A program made the position numbers and the translations under genes. Of a stretch of 64,000 nucleotides of DNA, positions 27,484 to 37,488 are shown in pieces (within the stretch, counting starts at the first letter, position 1; each line of letters opens with the position of its first letter). The notes under the pieces were generated by a model that had not been told where the DNA came from, ran no database searches, and saw only the letters and a list, made by a program, of their open reading frames with translations. The stretch covers positions 62,001-126,000 of the forward strand of contig BGKB01000195.1 in the NCBI GenBank assembly GCA_003116975.1, in the 5' to 3' direction. This DNA is from Aurantiochytrium sp. KH105. Lineage: Eukaryota; Sar; Bigyra; Thraustochytrida; Thraustochytriidae.

Positions 27484-29091
27484 ATGAAAGCGAAAATAAG
27501 ACATCATGTGCTCGCCCTCGCTGCATTACTTTGCTCTGCATCTCGCGCGCAAGCAGGCATCACTTCTGGTCAGTACACGGGGTCTGACTCATGGATTTTC
27601 CTCGATCGCTTTTGCTTCGAACGAGGCTCGGGCTACATTGACGCAGAATTCCTCTTTCCTTCGACGAGTAACCCGACTCTGATGCTCTACTTTCTTGACC
27701 AGGGAGGAGAGACCGAGTTTGGGGGCTGGGAGTCCGTCTATAACAGCAATCTGAACTGCTCCGAACGATATGCCGTTGCAGAGCAATCCTCAGGCGCAGT
27801 ATTCAACCTCAAGGATACCGCATATCGCACCTCGATCGAATACATCGATGGCAGGGTCATGACTCGTGCACAGGTGAGCACTGGCATTGTGACGTCGCGA
27901 AGCCGCTACTTTTTCTTTGCGGTCGGTAACTGCAACACCGCCTGCACAGCAGATTATTGTGCTGATGGTGTCGACATCTATTGGAGCTTGAACTCGACGA
28001 ACGGAAACGACGGCATGTTCTACTTTGGCGCCGACGAATCAAGCCTTTGGGCCACAGCGGTTGTCTTTTTCAGCATTTACTTTCTCGTGGTGAAAAATGT
28101 GCTTTCCATTCGAAGAAGTCTCCTCAACGAACGCAAGTACCATGTGACAGTCTCCTTTCTTGTTGTTTCCGTATACTGCACGTGGATCCGCCTGCTTTGT
28201 GACGTTGTGGTGTACACCAAGTACAAGAACAGTGGTAAGAGAACTCCGGCCTTCGAAGCGATATCTCTGCTCTTCGCAGGCATCTCGGAGTGCATGCTTA
28301 TTCTCATGTTCATGCTGATCATGAAGGGCTGGACGATTGTGCGTCGCAAGATCTCGGCCAATGGACGAATGCGTCTTGCCATTTACCTTGCCATCTACGT
28401 CACGGCGCACTTTACTTGCGTCCTCTTCTACACGCAGGGCGTTGACCCTGCGGATGTGGTCTACATGTTTGACACGTGGCCCGGGTACGTGTTGGGGCTC
28501 TTGCGCGTTGCGCTCTTTTTGTGGATGTGGCGAGCCAAACGCGTCACCCTCTACAAGTACAACTCCAAGGTGCGCTTTTACCAGAGGTTCACATTGTTTT
28601 CCTCTCTCTGGGTGATCAGTCTTCCCTTGCTTGTGTGCATTAATTATGCTGTCGACGAGTACTTTCGAGCCAAGCTTCTTTGTGGAATCGAGCTCTTCCT
28701 TTTGGCATTGACGCATACAACGTTGACCGTGCTGTACAATCCCAAGTATGCCAGCTCCTTTCCCTTTCACGCTACGACAACGGCAATGCTTCGAGGCGGC
28801 GTGAGAATGTCCAATCCAAAAGACATTTCCGAGACGCAGTTACGCCAGGCAACAGAGATCAGCCGGCGAATCAAGTACGGCATTGGTGTGCTGCAACAGT
28901 TCTCTCGAGACCTGACGACCTTTTTGGAGGAGATCGATCCGGTTGAGAAGGACCTTATTGAAAATGACGAAGAGCTCCCAGGTCTTGGAACAGCACCAGT
29001 CGCGAATGCAGCCAATACCAATTCTGCCTCAAAGGTCAATCCATTCTCTCGAGCGCGCAAAGACAAAATCCCATCCGTGCAATCGTTCTAG
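27484..29091 (+). CDS. Seven-transmembrane receptor-like protein, GPR180/TMEM145 family
   Basis: 535 residues with a signal peptide (about 1-25, cut after SRAQA). An extracellular beta-rich domain of about 170 residues contains several cysteines. Seven hydrophobic segments follow between about 180 and 425 (ATAVVFFSIYFLVV; VTVSFLVVSVYCTWIRLL; ISECMLILMFMLIMKGW; LAIYLAIYVTAHF; YVLGLLRVALFLWMW; FTLFSSLWVISLPLLV; GIELFLLALTHTTLTVLYN). The third segment's KGW and the TVLYNP end of the seventh match the rhodopsin-like GPCR transmembrane domain family that includes GPR180 and TMEM145. The cytoplasmic tail is charged. Ligand and G-protein coupling are unknown for this family. The TAG stop lies inside a hexamer repeat. 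Confidence 0.85.
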   Translation: MKAKIRHHVLALAALLCSASRAQAGITSGQYTGSDSWIFLDRFCFERGSGYIDAEFLFPSTSNPTLMLYFLDQGGETEFGGWESVYNSNLNCSERYAVAEQSSGAVFNLKDTAYRTSIEYIDGRVMTRAQVSTGIVTSRSRYFFFAVGNCNTACTADYCADGVDIYWSLNSTNGNDGMFYFGADESSLWATAVVFFSIYFLVVKNVLSIRRSLLNERKYHVTVSFLVVSVYCTWIRLLCDVVVYTKYKNSGKRTPAFEAISLLFAGISECMLILMFMLIMKGWTIVRRKISANGRMRLAIYLAIYVTAHFTCVLFYTQGVDPADVVYMFDTWPGYVLGLLRVALFLWMWRAKRVTLYKYNSKVRFYQRFTLFSSLWVISLPLLVCINYAVDEYFRAKLLCGIELFLLALTHTTLTVLYNPKYASSFPFHATTTAMLRGGVRMSNPKDISETQLRQATEISRRIKYGIGVLQQFSRDLTTFLEEIDPVEKDLIENDEELPGLGTAPVANAANTNSASKVNPFSRARKDKIPSVQSF

Positions 29092-29176
29092 GTGTAGGTG
29101 TAGGTGTAGGTGTAGGTGTAGGTGTCGGTGTAGGTATTGGTGTTGGTGTAGGCGTAGGCTTAGGTGTAGGTGTAAG
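29089..29176 (+). repeat. (TAGGTG)n hexamer array starting at the receptor stop codon
   Basis: About fourteen hexamers TAGGTG with a few variants (TCGGTG, TATTGG, TAGGCG). The first TAG is the stop codon of the receptor gene and the period keeps TAG in the same frame, so the array supplies about ten further in-frame stops, ending in TAA. Confidence 0.9.
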
Positions 29177-29411
29177 CCCTGCTTTTTATCTAATTTTTTC
29201 CCCTACGAGCTCGGGCCGTGTCTGTGCCTGCTCACGAACATTTGCTGGGTGCTTGTCTGCTTGCGACACTTGCATGATCCTTGATGAGGCGGAACTTCTT
29301 GTCTGGTTGGGGAGGGAATTGATTGCAAAGCCCCCCTAGGTTCTCCCGCGTTGAAATGAAAGATCTGACAGATAGTTTATGTGTTGTAGTATGCTCTATA
29401 TTGTATGTAGG
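29177..29411. other. Convergent 3' spacer
   Basis: A short gap between the receptor (plus) and the adenylyl cyclase (minus), which end towards each other. It is T-rich on the plus strand. No gene is seen. Confidence 0.4.
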
Positions 29412-32400
29412 TCACATGTGCTGGTCAGGCTGCTTACTTCTTGCCTCTCGCGCAAGACAGAAGAGTCGCGCGGGATTACCACAGCTTGCCTTGACCAGAG
29501 CCTCGCTTTTTTCCGATACTACACCCGCATAACCGGATTGGCGCAGCAGCATCGTTGCGAGAAGTGTAGCCTCACTTGCGCCAAGCGGCCGCACGGGAAT
29601 GATCCGAAGGGGGAAGCGCCCCATGGCATGATGGCGCTTGAGAAGGGACACAAAATTTGCCTCAAAAGGGCTGTGGGGGCTCGGTGAAGCTGTAAAAATG
29701 ACGCTCAACAAGGTGCTCGGCCCCGCTTCAAAGACCCCGAATTCGGAACCATACGAAAGTATGGCCTTGTCAAGGTCTTCATTGTCGAGCACAATCCAGT
29801 CTGGTCGCGGCAGTGCGTCGGTGAGTGACAGAGGCGTCCCACTTTCGCCCAAGACGGCAGATCGCCTTTTCCTTCGAGTGCAATTCCACTTTTGTGAAAA
29901 GCAAGACGCATCCAGTCCAGCACCGTGTGCGGATGCAAAAGGAGAGTCTGCATGAAAGGTCGGTTGCGCCCGTGGACCCACGCCAATGACTGCGTCAGCC
30001 CCCGTACATGATCTTCGACGTTGCGAGATTCCGGATCCTCGGCGGTCCTGGGACGTTTTGTGTGTCGTGACGCGAAGGAGTTGAGGCATGACAAGGCTCG
30101 CGTTAAATGCGTCGCTCTTGTTCCAGCCCATCACGTCCATCGACGTGTCGACACTCAGCTTAAGCTTGCGTAACTCGCGCTTGTTGGACCACGATGGACT
30201 CTTGCGCGTTTTCCCAATGTCCTGCGACACCGCCATGGGCAAGCTTTCAACAGAAACTTGTTTCCTCGCAGGTCTGTTTGCACCTCCAAGAGGACTTGCG
30301 CCTAAAGAGTGAAGACGTACGCCGGGCGATTCTGTTGCAGCCCCGTTGACTCGGCGCAAGCAACATGTTGACACCAACACGAGGAACCAGCGCCAAACTT
30401 TTGCTTTGGCGAAATGGAGATCATCCACGCACAAAACGCCCGGGCGAAATACGTGATGGACTTGAACCAAACGCGCCAAGAATGCCCAAAGCGCTCCTTC
30501 ACGTTCGGTGCTGCCTGGCGCAAGCCAGAGCGGATTATGTCCAGCAGCTTTGCGAAACGAAGTGAATGCCTGCCGGTGCTCTGGGAAGATGTCTGCAAGA
30601 AGCTCAATGTACTCGAGCAAGGAGCTTGCTCGCATTTTGAGAACGCTGACGAGGTCTGCGATCCAAGTCGGGGACTCGGCACGGAGCACTTGCGAGAAGA
30701 AGGCACGAAGAGGGTTCTCTTTGGCCTCGCACTTGACCGCGTAGAATTGCACTCCTCGGGATCGTGAGGCGGAGGGATTCTCGGGGCTGTCCTCCATTTT
30801 TTGCACGAGCGCCTTGTACTGGCTGCGCGCGTACTGTAGAAGGGCCGATTTGCCTGCGCCGGCTTCCCCCTGAAGAACCATGACTTGATTGATGTGCCGA
30901 TGCACGAAGGATGATTGACTTCTCAACAGGCTTTTGATCGCCGCAGACGCCAGATCTTGCCCAACAAGAGGAATTTGGGATTTTTGGAAATTCGATGCAC
31001 TTCTTTGCTGCAGGGGAGTCTCCGGAGCCCTCACGGTGTCACTCAGCTCTACTAAAGAGGGCGATGGACCTGCGGGGCTAGAAAGCTCAAGGGCGAGGTT
31101 TGCGCTCGATTTTCCCCTGCGAAGAAGTCGCGGATAGTTGAGCGTGACGGATTTGGTCTTATTCTTGACCTCGACGAGGTCCATGCGATCGTCAAAGCAA
31201 ATCATTTCGCTGTCGCGACAGTCAATACGCGTCTGTTCGTCACAGGCGACTGCATAGCGTGAATCATCGGCTCCGGTGGCCTCCATGATTCGGGCCGCCG
31301 TGTTGACGGTGTCTCCGACAATGGAGTACTCGGCGCGCTGCTGCGAGCCAATAATACCGCAAAAGGCTGGGCCTGTAGCAACGCCAATACTTGCGCGGCA
31401 GTCAAGAATGTCTCGACGCTCTGCAAGCTCGCGCTGGATCTCGAGTGCAGCGACAAGCGCATACGAGACGTCATCTTGCCGCATGGCCACGGTCGTCGGC
31501 GCCCCAGGAACGCCAAATACACCGATTGCGACAGTACCTTTGTCGTCGCAAAGCATTTGGCGCAGCATGCCGCCGTAGCGATAGAGGCTGCCCTGGATGA
31601 CGACGAGAGACTTGTGAATTGACTTGGCAAGTCGAGTGCCATCATCTTCTTCAAAGGCGCGATCAGAGAGTCCATGTAGCTTGATGAAGAGCACTGTCAC
31701 GTGGCGCATCTCAGCAAAGCTGGGATCCTGCCAAAATGCTTCAGAACAGAACGTCATGTCTTGCGCAGGGTGCGCGAGTGAATGGGGGGATGTGGGTCTC
31801 TTTGGTGCCGTCGGCGAAGCAGCTGATCGACATGTTTCGAGGCACGCGAGTCGATTGCGGACCTGAAAAGGCACAAAGCCTGCGAGGGGATGCTCCTCGT
31901 CCGTGCTGCGCGTCTTGTTGACTTCTGCAGGGCTTGAACGGGCTTTTGTTGCAGCTGCGTTGTGGATGGCAGAGAGATCAAGCGTTGAGTTCGATGGTAA
32001 AAGCGGTGCTTTGTGCTCGAACCACTCTTGACCTCCAAGGAGAACAAAGTGATCTTGCTCCGAGGATTGGCTTGAGGCGGATTGTGCGATTGTTCCGCCA
32101 AGAGGTGTCATGTTTGCCACCTGAAAATTCGCGTTGCGCGGGGAAGGACCAAATGGTTTCCACCGAGGCAAGAACTCGTTGGATTTTGCGCGGGCTTGGC
32201 ACGTTGCAAAGCCCTGATGACGCGGACTCAGCCGCCTTGCAAAGCCGGCGGCCACGTTCTGAAGAGGCACGGGAAGGTCGATTGTCGTCGCGCAGCGATT
32301 TCTGCGCGCAGGGAGAGCTCCGGGAATTCTGTCCTGCGTCGTCTTTGCAGCAGGCGCGTTGGCGACACCTTCCGCCGTGCATGGAATCAGGAGCGGCTCA

Positions 32401-33620
32401 GGTCGTCGACGGAGCATCATCTTGTTTCCTCGCGCGGGCCAAGCTCGAGGGTTTTCGCTTTGTGGCCCGTCAACAATCGGGCCAAGAGCGAGTGGCGAGC
32501 GCGCATCTTTCTGGGACACACAGGCGGCAACTGCCTTGTCTTTCGGCGATTGCCTTGAGTGTGACATCTCGGTAAAGGAGAAGGTGTGGTCAAGTTGCGG
32601 CGACGATGTTAGGAGGAGACCATTGCTGGAGATCATGTCAGCGGATGGAGAAGAAGAAGGCTCGGCGTCGATTGCCTCGTCATACTCAGTCTCGAGATCA
32701 AAGTCAATGATGCTTTCACCCTCGCGACCGATGTTGGCGTTTGCGCGGGCTATGGGCGCAGTTCTGCGCTGGGTGGACACATTGAGAGGCCCCGCGAGAG
32801 CTAAAAGTCGTTCGTGGACGTCTTGCGTAACGATAATCTCCGACGGTTTGCAGATCCGATCAGCGGCGCGCAAGTCCTGCAAAGGTTGACCCACAACAAG
32901 GTACTCCCACCGATCGTATGCCCCTCCGACCAGCATGGCGCGAATTTTCCCCTTTGCAACGCAGGTTTTGACTTGCAAGTCAATCGAGTGAGTGAAGACG
33001 TCCGGCGCTTGATCGTTGTTTTGCACGGACACAGAGAGGGGAGTTGCCTGGACAGCTTGCGCGCATTTGCAAGCTGCGCAGATCGCTGCATCAACGCCGG
33101 CGCCTTCTTGGGCGTAGACATTTTGGGCGTCGCGGAATGTGCAGAGCAGAGCATCGCCGCAGAATTTGATGACATCGCCCCCATGGTGTGTGACGAGGTC
33201 GATGATGATTGTAAAGACTTCAGTGAGTGCGTGACCGAGCATTTCGGGGGACACATTTTCTGCAAGGCGAGTGAATTTGCAAATGTCGATCCAGAGCACA
33301 ACGCATTCGTGCGCGTCCATGACGAGGGGCTCTTGCAGCCGTTTGCAGTCGTTTTGGAATCGATACAGGACCTCTCGCGGGCAAAAGGCGGCGAGGACGG
33401 ATGTTCTGTCAACTCTTGCTCTTTTTCTTTCCTCTGCGGCTTGAAGCCGTCTGGGCGCGGCGGCATCGATCGATCGTTGCGTCCACAGATCCCGTCGTGG
33501 TCGGCTCTGCCGCATTTTCTTTTCCGTGTGCGCGTTGGCGCCGCTGCAGAGCCGTCCTTCGTCATCGCCGTGCATGATGATCCTGGCGCTTGACATTTGC
33601 TGGTGGTGGTTGACGATCAT
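29412..33620 (-). CDS. Soluble adenylyl cyclase (ADCY10-like), two cyclase domains plus P-loop ATPase
   Basis: 1402 residues without membrane segments. Cyclase domain C1 (about 100-275) keeps both metal-binding aspartates, D112 in IDICKFT and D156 in CGDALL. Cyclase domain C2 (about 638-815) has lost the first aspartate (FIKLHG) but keeps AFCGIIG and the GDTVNTAARI block that supplies the transition-state Asn and Arg. This split of labour is that of mammalian soluble adenylyl cyclase. A P-loop follows at 918-925 (GEAGAGKS), and the C-terminal part is the helical region of an AAA/STAND-type ATPase ending in a CGNPARLFCLA motif. About 340 Ser/Pro-rich residues separate C1 and C2. Bicarbonate or calcium control is known for the family, not shown here. 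At 1402 residues it is shorter than the ~1600-residue animal form. Confidence 0.92.
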   Translation of the reverse strand: MIVNHHQQMSSARIIMHGDDEGRLCSGANAHTEKKMRQSRPRRDLWTQRSIDAAAPRRLQAAEERKRARVDRTSVLAAFCPREVLYRFQNDCKRLQEPLVMDAHECVVLWIDICKFTRLAENVSPEMLGHALTEVFTIIIDLVTHHGGDVIKFCGDALLCTFRDAQNVYAQEGAGVDAAICAACKCAQAVQATPLSVSVQNNDQAPDVFTHSIDLQVKTCVAKGKIRAMLVGGAYDRWEYLVVGQPLQDLRAADRICKPSEIIVTQDVHERLLALAGPLNVSTQRRTAPIARANANIGREGESIIDFDLETEYDEAIDAEPSSSPSADMISSNGLLLTSSPQLDHTFSFTEMSHSRQSPKDKAVAACVSQKDARSPLALGPIVDGPQSENPRAWPARGNKMMLRRRPEPLLIPCTAEGVANAPAAKTTQDRIPGALPARRNRCATTIDLPVPLQNVAAGFARRLSPRHQGFATCQARAKSNEFLPRWKPFGPSPRNANFQVANMTPLGGTIAQSASSQSSEQDHFVLLGGQEWFEHKAPLLPSNSTLDLSAIHNAAATKARSSPAEVNKTRSTDEEHPLAGFVPFQVRNRLACLETCRSAASPTAPKRPTSPHSLAHPAQDMTFCSEAFWQDPSFAEMRHVTVLFIKLHGLSDRAFEEDDGTRLAKSIHKSLVVIQGSLYRYGGMLRQMLCDDKGTVAIGVFGVPGAPTTVAMRQDDVSYALVAALEIQRELAERRDILDCRASIGVATGPAFCGIIGSQQRAEYSIVGDTVNTAARIMEATGADDSRYAVACDEQTRIDCRDSEMICFDDRMDLVEVKNKTKSVTLNYPRLLRRGKSSANLALELSSPAGPSPSLVELSDTVRAPETPLQQRSASNFQKSQIPLVGQDLASAAIKSLLRSQSSFVHRHINQVMVLQGEAGAGKSALLQYARSQYKALVQKMEDSPENPSASRSRGVQFYAVKCEAKENPLRAFFSQVLRAESPTWIADLVSVLKMRASSLLEYIELLADIFPEHRQAFTSFRKAAGHNPLWLAPGSTEREGALWAFLARLVQVHHVFRPGVLCVDDLHFAKAKVWRWFLVLVSTCCLRRVNGAATESPGVRLHSLGASPLGGANRPARKQVSVESLPMAVSQDIGKTRKSPSWSNKRELRKLKLSVDTSMDVMGWNKSDAFNASLVMPQLLRVTTHKTSQDRRGSGISQRRRSCTGADAVIGVGPRAQPTFHADSPFASAHGAGLDASCFSQKWNCTRRKRRSAVLGESGTPLSLTDALPRPDWIVLDNEDLDKAILSYGSEFGVFEAGPSTLLSVIFTASPSPHSPFEANFVSLLKRHHAMGRFPLRIIPVRPLGASEATLLATMLLRQSGYAGVVSEKSEALVKASCGNPARLFCLAREARSKQPDQHM

Positions 33621-34038
33621 GAGCGCGGTGGGTCCGTTATGCGTTAATTAGCCCGGCGAATTTCTTCTACTTGTTTTTTCCAGGCCCGGGGTCTGGGGCA
33701 CCTCGTGGAAGCTCGTGCAGGTTTTTCTCACTTTCGGGCCCCCAATCAAGATGAACGAACGTCCGTGCGTGAGCTTTTAGGGCAGTGGAGCATGCACGCA
33801 GGCTTTTCTGTTTCCGAGGTGGGGTGGGGCCCAGGGCACCGATGTGGCTGCCTGCTGCTGCCGCTGCTAATGGGGAATGTGACCTCTTGAAGAGCTAAAA
33901 CGGACGAGGGGCCGCGCGCAAACGAGCCTCCTTCGCTTTCTTCCTCTTACTCTATTCCTCGGACTTATTGCCTGGCCTCGCGCAAGCCGTACCAGCGCCT
34001 GCGAGGACCTGCTTCGTTGGCTACGTGCTCGTCTCTTT

Positions 34039-34074
34039 GCTTGTTTGTTTGTTTGTCTGTTTGTTTGTTTGTTT
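34039..34074. repeat. (TTTG)n microsatellite
   Basis: About nine TTTG units with one TCTG variant, about 420 bases upstream of the adenylyl cyclase start codon. Confidence 0.9.
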
Positions 34075-34195
34075 CCTTGCTTGGTGGCCTTCGCGGGCTC
34101 GCCTGCAGACGTAAGGTCGGCTAGCTGCCAAACGGTCTGTCTGTTCAACCCTCCGACTCCGTTCGCACGTTGGTTCGTTCTTTCGAAGTTGCCTC

Positions 34196-34197
<2 letters not shown>

Positions 34198-34230
<33 letters not shown>

Positions 34231-34240
34231 TGCTGCTGCC
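34198..34240. repeat. (CTG)n trinucleotide repeat
   Basis: A run of about ten perfect CTG units followed by CTCCTGCTGCTG. It is in no supported coding frame. Confidence 0.9.
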
Positions 34241-34628
34241 GACGACGACGATGACTCGCAACACTCGATGCGCAGCGCCGTCGTCCTCCGCGCCGTCGGG
34301 CCTCGCGAGCCTTGAAGGCGCCGCGCGTGCACGATGCCCAGCCGGATTAGTGAACGTACGCTATGAACGTCTGTACGTAAACGTATGGTATGTATGTAAG
34401 CAAGCAAGCAAGCAACGCACGGACACGCTGGGACGCGTCCCTCTGCCTGCTCTCGCGCGGGGCGGCTCGCCTCTGCGTGTGCCCAACCCGGGTCTGCTGC
34501 TGCGCCCGCGCTGCCCCGGCCGCCGCCTGCGCCGCCGCCTCGGCTCTCCCGTGGCGCGGTCGCGTGCCGCGGCTCGCGTTCTGCCTCGCCCTTTTGCGTC
34601 TGGGATGGATGGATGGATGGACGCGCGG

Positions 34629-34652
34629 ATCGAATCGAATCGAATCGAATCG
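34629..34652. repeat. (GAATC)n pentanucleotide array
   Basis: Four to five GAATC units directly after a (GGAT)n run at about 34604-34621. Two different short arrays lie back to back. Confidence 0.85.
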
Positions 34653-34910
34653 ACGCGCGGATCGATCGACGGGCCTCGCTCGCCCTGCGGCGCTCGCCCG
34701 CCCGCCCGCGCCCGCGCCCTCGCCGGCGCTCGCGCGCGCTCGCTCTGCGCGGCCTCGCTCTGTGCGGCCTCGCTCTGCGCTGCTGCCGTGCAGACGCCGC
34801 GGTTCTGGGCTCGGGCGGCGAAGCGGAATTGCCTGGCCTCGCGGGGCGGCTCGACCCCCCAGGGACGAAGACGAAGAGGAAGGAAGAAGAGGGAGGAGAG
34901 AAAGGGAGGG

Positions 34911-34976
34911 AGGGAGGAAGGGAGGAAGGAAGGAAGGAAGGAAGGAAGGAAGGAAGGAAGGAAGGAAGGAAGGAAG
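34911..34976. repeat. (GGAA)n tetranucleotide array
   Basis: About fourteen GGAA units preceded by GGGA variants, giving a pure purine tract of about 100 bases (34877-34981). Confidence 0.92.
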
Positions 34977-35017
34977 AGGGCCAGGAGCAGAAGGCGGCAA
35001 GGACGCGAGGTGGCTTC

Positions 35018-35087
35018 GCTTGGCTTGGCTTGGCTCGGCTTGGCTCGGCTCGGCTCGGCTACAGACGAGACGAGACGAGACGAGACG
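35018..35087. repeat. Two adjacent pentamer arrays, GGCTY then GAGAC
   Basis: GGCTT/GGCTC units at 35018-35060 are followed after a short ACA break by five GAGAC units at 35064-35087. Confidence 0.88.
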
Positions 35088-35177
35088 TGACTCCGGGTGC
35101 AGACTAGGCGGGGACAGGTGGCCCTCGCGCGCGGGGGCGAGCGAGAAGGGGGTAGCGCCGAAAGACGCGTGAAAGAC

Positions 35178-35280
35178 CGGCGGCAGAAAGAAAGAAAAGA
35201 AGGAAATGAAAGCAAGTGAGAAAGAAAGAAGGAAAGAAGGAAATGAAAGCAAGTGAGAAGGAAAGAAAAAATAAAAAGCA
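35178..35280. repeat. Purine-rich tract with a duplicated ~40-base unit
   Basis: The segment GGAAATGAAAGCAAGTGAGA occurs twice, at about 35200 and 35240, embedded in GAAA/GGAA runs. It is a direct duplication inside a purine tract of about 100 bases. Confidence 0.85.
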
Positions 35281-36502
35281 TGAGAAAGAAAGTATAAGTC
35301 GGCGGCAGAGGGGACAGCGGGCGAGCGGCCGGCCCTCAGCCGCACGGCAGGGATGAGCACACCACACCGCCTCTAGGCTTGCTGCGGGGACGCGCGTCTC
35401 CCCCGCCGAGTGGGTGCGGGATGGTGCGGGGCGCACGAGCCCCGCAAGAGGACCGGACGAGGGGGTCTTTCAGGTCAATCAGCGCGTCGAGGCGAGGCGA
35501 GAAAAACGAGGCTGCGGCTGCGGCAGCGCGAAGACCATGGCGGCGCGAGCAAGAGCAAGGCCTGCGCGAGCGGCGGCGAGGCGCGTCTGCGCGACCTCGA
35601 GCGACCCTCTGCGCGCACGGAGAGCGGGCTAATGCCGCGGCCCGCGCGCTTGGCTGCTGCGAGAAATGCGGCCGGTGACTGACTGACCTGTGAAGCTCGA
35701 AAGATAGGGCTGGCCATCGCTCGCTGGAGGGCCAGTCCGGACCCGAGACGCGCGCTCTCGTCGTGACGGCACCGCGGCTCGCTGCCGCTTCCTGCTGGCT
35801 CGCTCGCGTCGCCTCCGCCTCTTGATCCTGGGGCGACGAGCGAGCGCGATGCGATGGATTCGGGATGACATCGACGGTCATCATTCGCGGTCTCGCCAAG
35901 GCAAGACAACAAAAGACTCACGAGGATACGATGAATAGTAAGATAAGGCAGCATGAACTTGAGAGCTCGACCCGGTTCTCGAGGTACAGATGAGCAGAGA
36001 GGGGAGGGACTCGGCCCTCCCCGTCTGAGGCGCCCTGCCGTCCGCGTCGCTCTGCACCCAGCCCGCCAGGCAGGCCGGGCTGAAATCGAAATACGACTCG
36101 TCAAACAAACCAGGACGGGGTGACAATCACTCTCGTCTCGTCTCGCTTCGTCCCGACTCGACTCGACTCGGCTCAAATCGACGCGTCTCGGCGCGGCTCC
36201 AGCCAGGTTCGTTCCAGCGCCGCGTGCGGAACGTCGGAGCGCTCGGAAGTCGGCCTCCTCGCGCTCGGGAAACTCTTCGAGGCCTGGCCTGGCTGCTGCG
36301 GCTGGCGGGCTGGCGGGCTGGCTGGCTGGCTGTGCGTAGCGCTCACTAGCCGCAGCCCGCTCAGCATGCCTGCGTGACGTTGATGAGAGCTGCGGCGCAG
36401 TCAGGCCCTCTTCGCACTCACTTGGGCGCTCAGGCTCGCATTGTCTCCATGCAACGCCCGCCCAACTCCCCCGCAAAGAAAGTCACACTCGTCGCCACCA
36501 GT

Positions 36503-36692
36503 AATGGAATGGAATGGAATGGCATGGCACGGAATGGAGTGGAATAGAATGGAATGAAATGGCATGGTTTTTGGCATATACTAGCATGTTTTTTTGCATG
36601 GCATATTTTTTGCATGGCATGTTTTTGGCATGGCATGTTTTTTGCATGGCATGTTTTTTTGGCATAGCATGGTTTCTGGCATGGGATGGCAT
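36503..36692. repeat. Pentamer-derived satellite, GGAAT grading into GCATG units
   Basis: Begins as perfect GGAAT units, then becomes GGCATGGCAT and GCATG(T)n units separated by T runs of 4 to 7. Imperfect repetition over 190 bases suggests an old array that has diverged. Confidence 0.88.
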
Positions 36693-36974
36693 GGCACGGT
36701 ACGAAATGAAATGCACGCCTCCGATCACGCATGCCAAGGAGCGAAGGAGCGAGCGAGTCTGCGTCCATCTGCACAGAATTCGGCGGATGCAGATGCAAAT
36801 GCGATCTCAACGCGCCTGACAGTGAACAGCAGAGAAGAGCAAAACGAAGGAGGAGCTGCTCGAGAGGGGGAAGGGCGGGGGGGAGGTGCAGTCAGCGAGC
36901 CGCTCGCCAGGTGAGTCCTCTCGGTGCGACGCGGAAGCACTCGGAGACCGACATTCACCCATCGGTCTTTGTGT

Positions 36975-37013
36975 AGATGCAGCTACAGATGCAGATGCAG
37001 ATGCAGATGCAGA
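36975..37013. repeat. (GATGCA)n hexamer array
   Basis: Five GATGCA units with flanking variants, followed at 37029-37062 by related GATGCGGATGCGAATGCG units. Confidence 0.85.
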
Positions 37014-37450
37014 TAGACATGCGGCCACGATGATGCGGATGCGAATGCGTATGCGAATGCAGTTAGCAGGGAGCAGAGCTTCCCTCCAAAAGAAAAAATG
37101 TCCATCTGTGGCTGGCTAGCGGCTGTTGCGCGACAGCGAGTAGGGGGAGGAAGATTGATATCCAGACGGCTCGCGAAAAAAGGTCGAGAGCGGCGACGTA
37201 CTCGGCCGGGTCGGGCCGGATACTGGCCAGAGCAAGGTGCGATGCCATGCGATGCCACACGACGCGCTGGGAAGAGGGCGACGCACATCCGCCATCAAGT
37301 GCCCAAGCGAGTAGACGAATAACTGCCCTAGCTTTGGCTATCTGGCAAGCCAACGCGACCCGCCATTCTGGCCGCGTTTTATTCGCCGGCAGCGAGGTCG
37401 GCCTTGCGATCTTCGAGGCCATCATGCGTTTCACTGAAAGTAGCTCTCGG

Positions 37451-37488
37451 GCTGGCTGGCTGGCTGGCTGGCGGGCGGGCGGGCTGGC
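37451..37488. repeat. (GGCT)n/(GGCG)n tetramer array
   Basis: Five GGCT units then three GGCG units. Similar GGCT runs recur at 36303-36332, 39640-39662 and 41862-41888. Confidence 0.88.

Noticed and set aside
29089..29176. TAGGTG array as an internal telomere remnant
   Set aside because: The unit differs from the TTAGGG-type repeat expected for stramenopiles and it begins exactly at a stop codon inside a gene-rich stretch.
34347..35360. 337-codon minus-strand and 306-codon plus-strand open frames in the gene desert
   Set aside because: Several phases are open at once, translations are Arg/Pro/Ser/Phe repeats from simple-sequence DNA, and no domain is visible.
36503..36692. GGAAT array as a possible human-type satellite III contaminant
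   Set aside because: The units drift into GCATG and T-run variants and are flanked by the same GC-rich style of sequence as the rest of the window, so a native origin is more likely.
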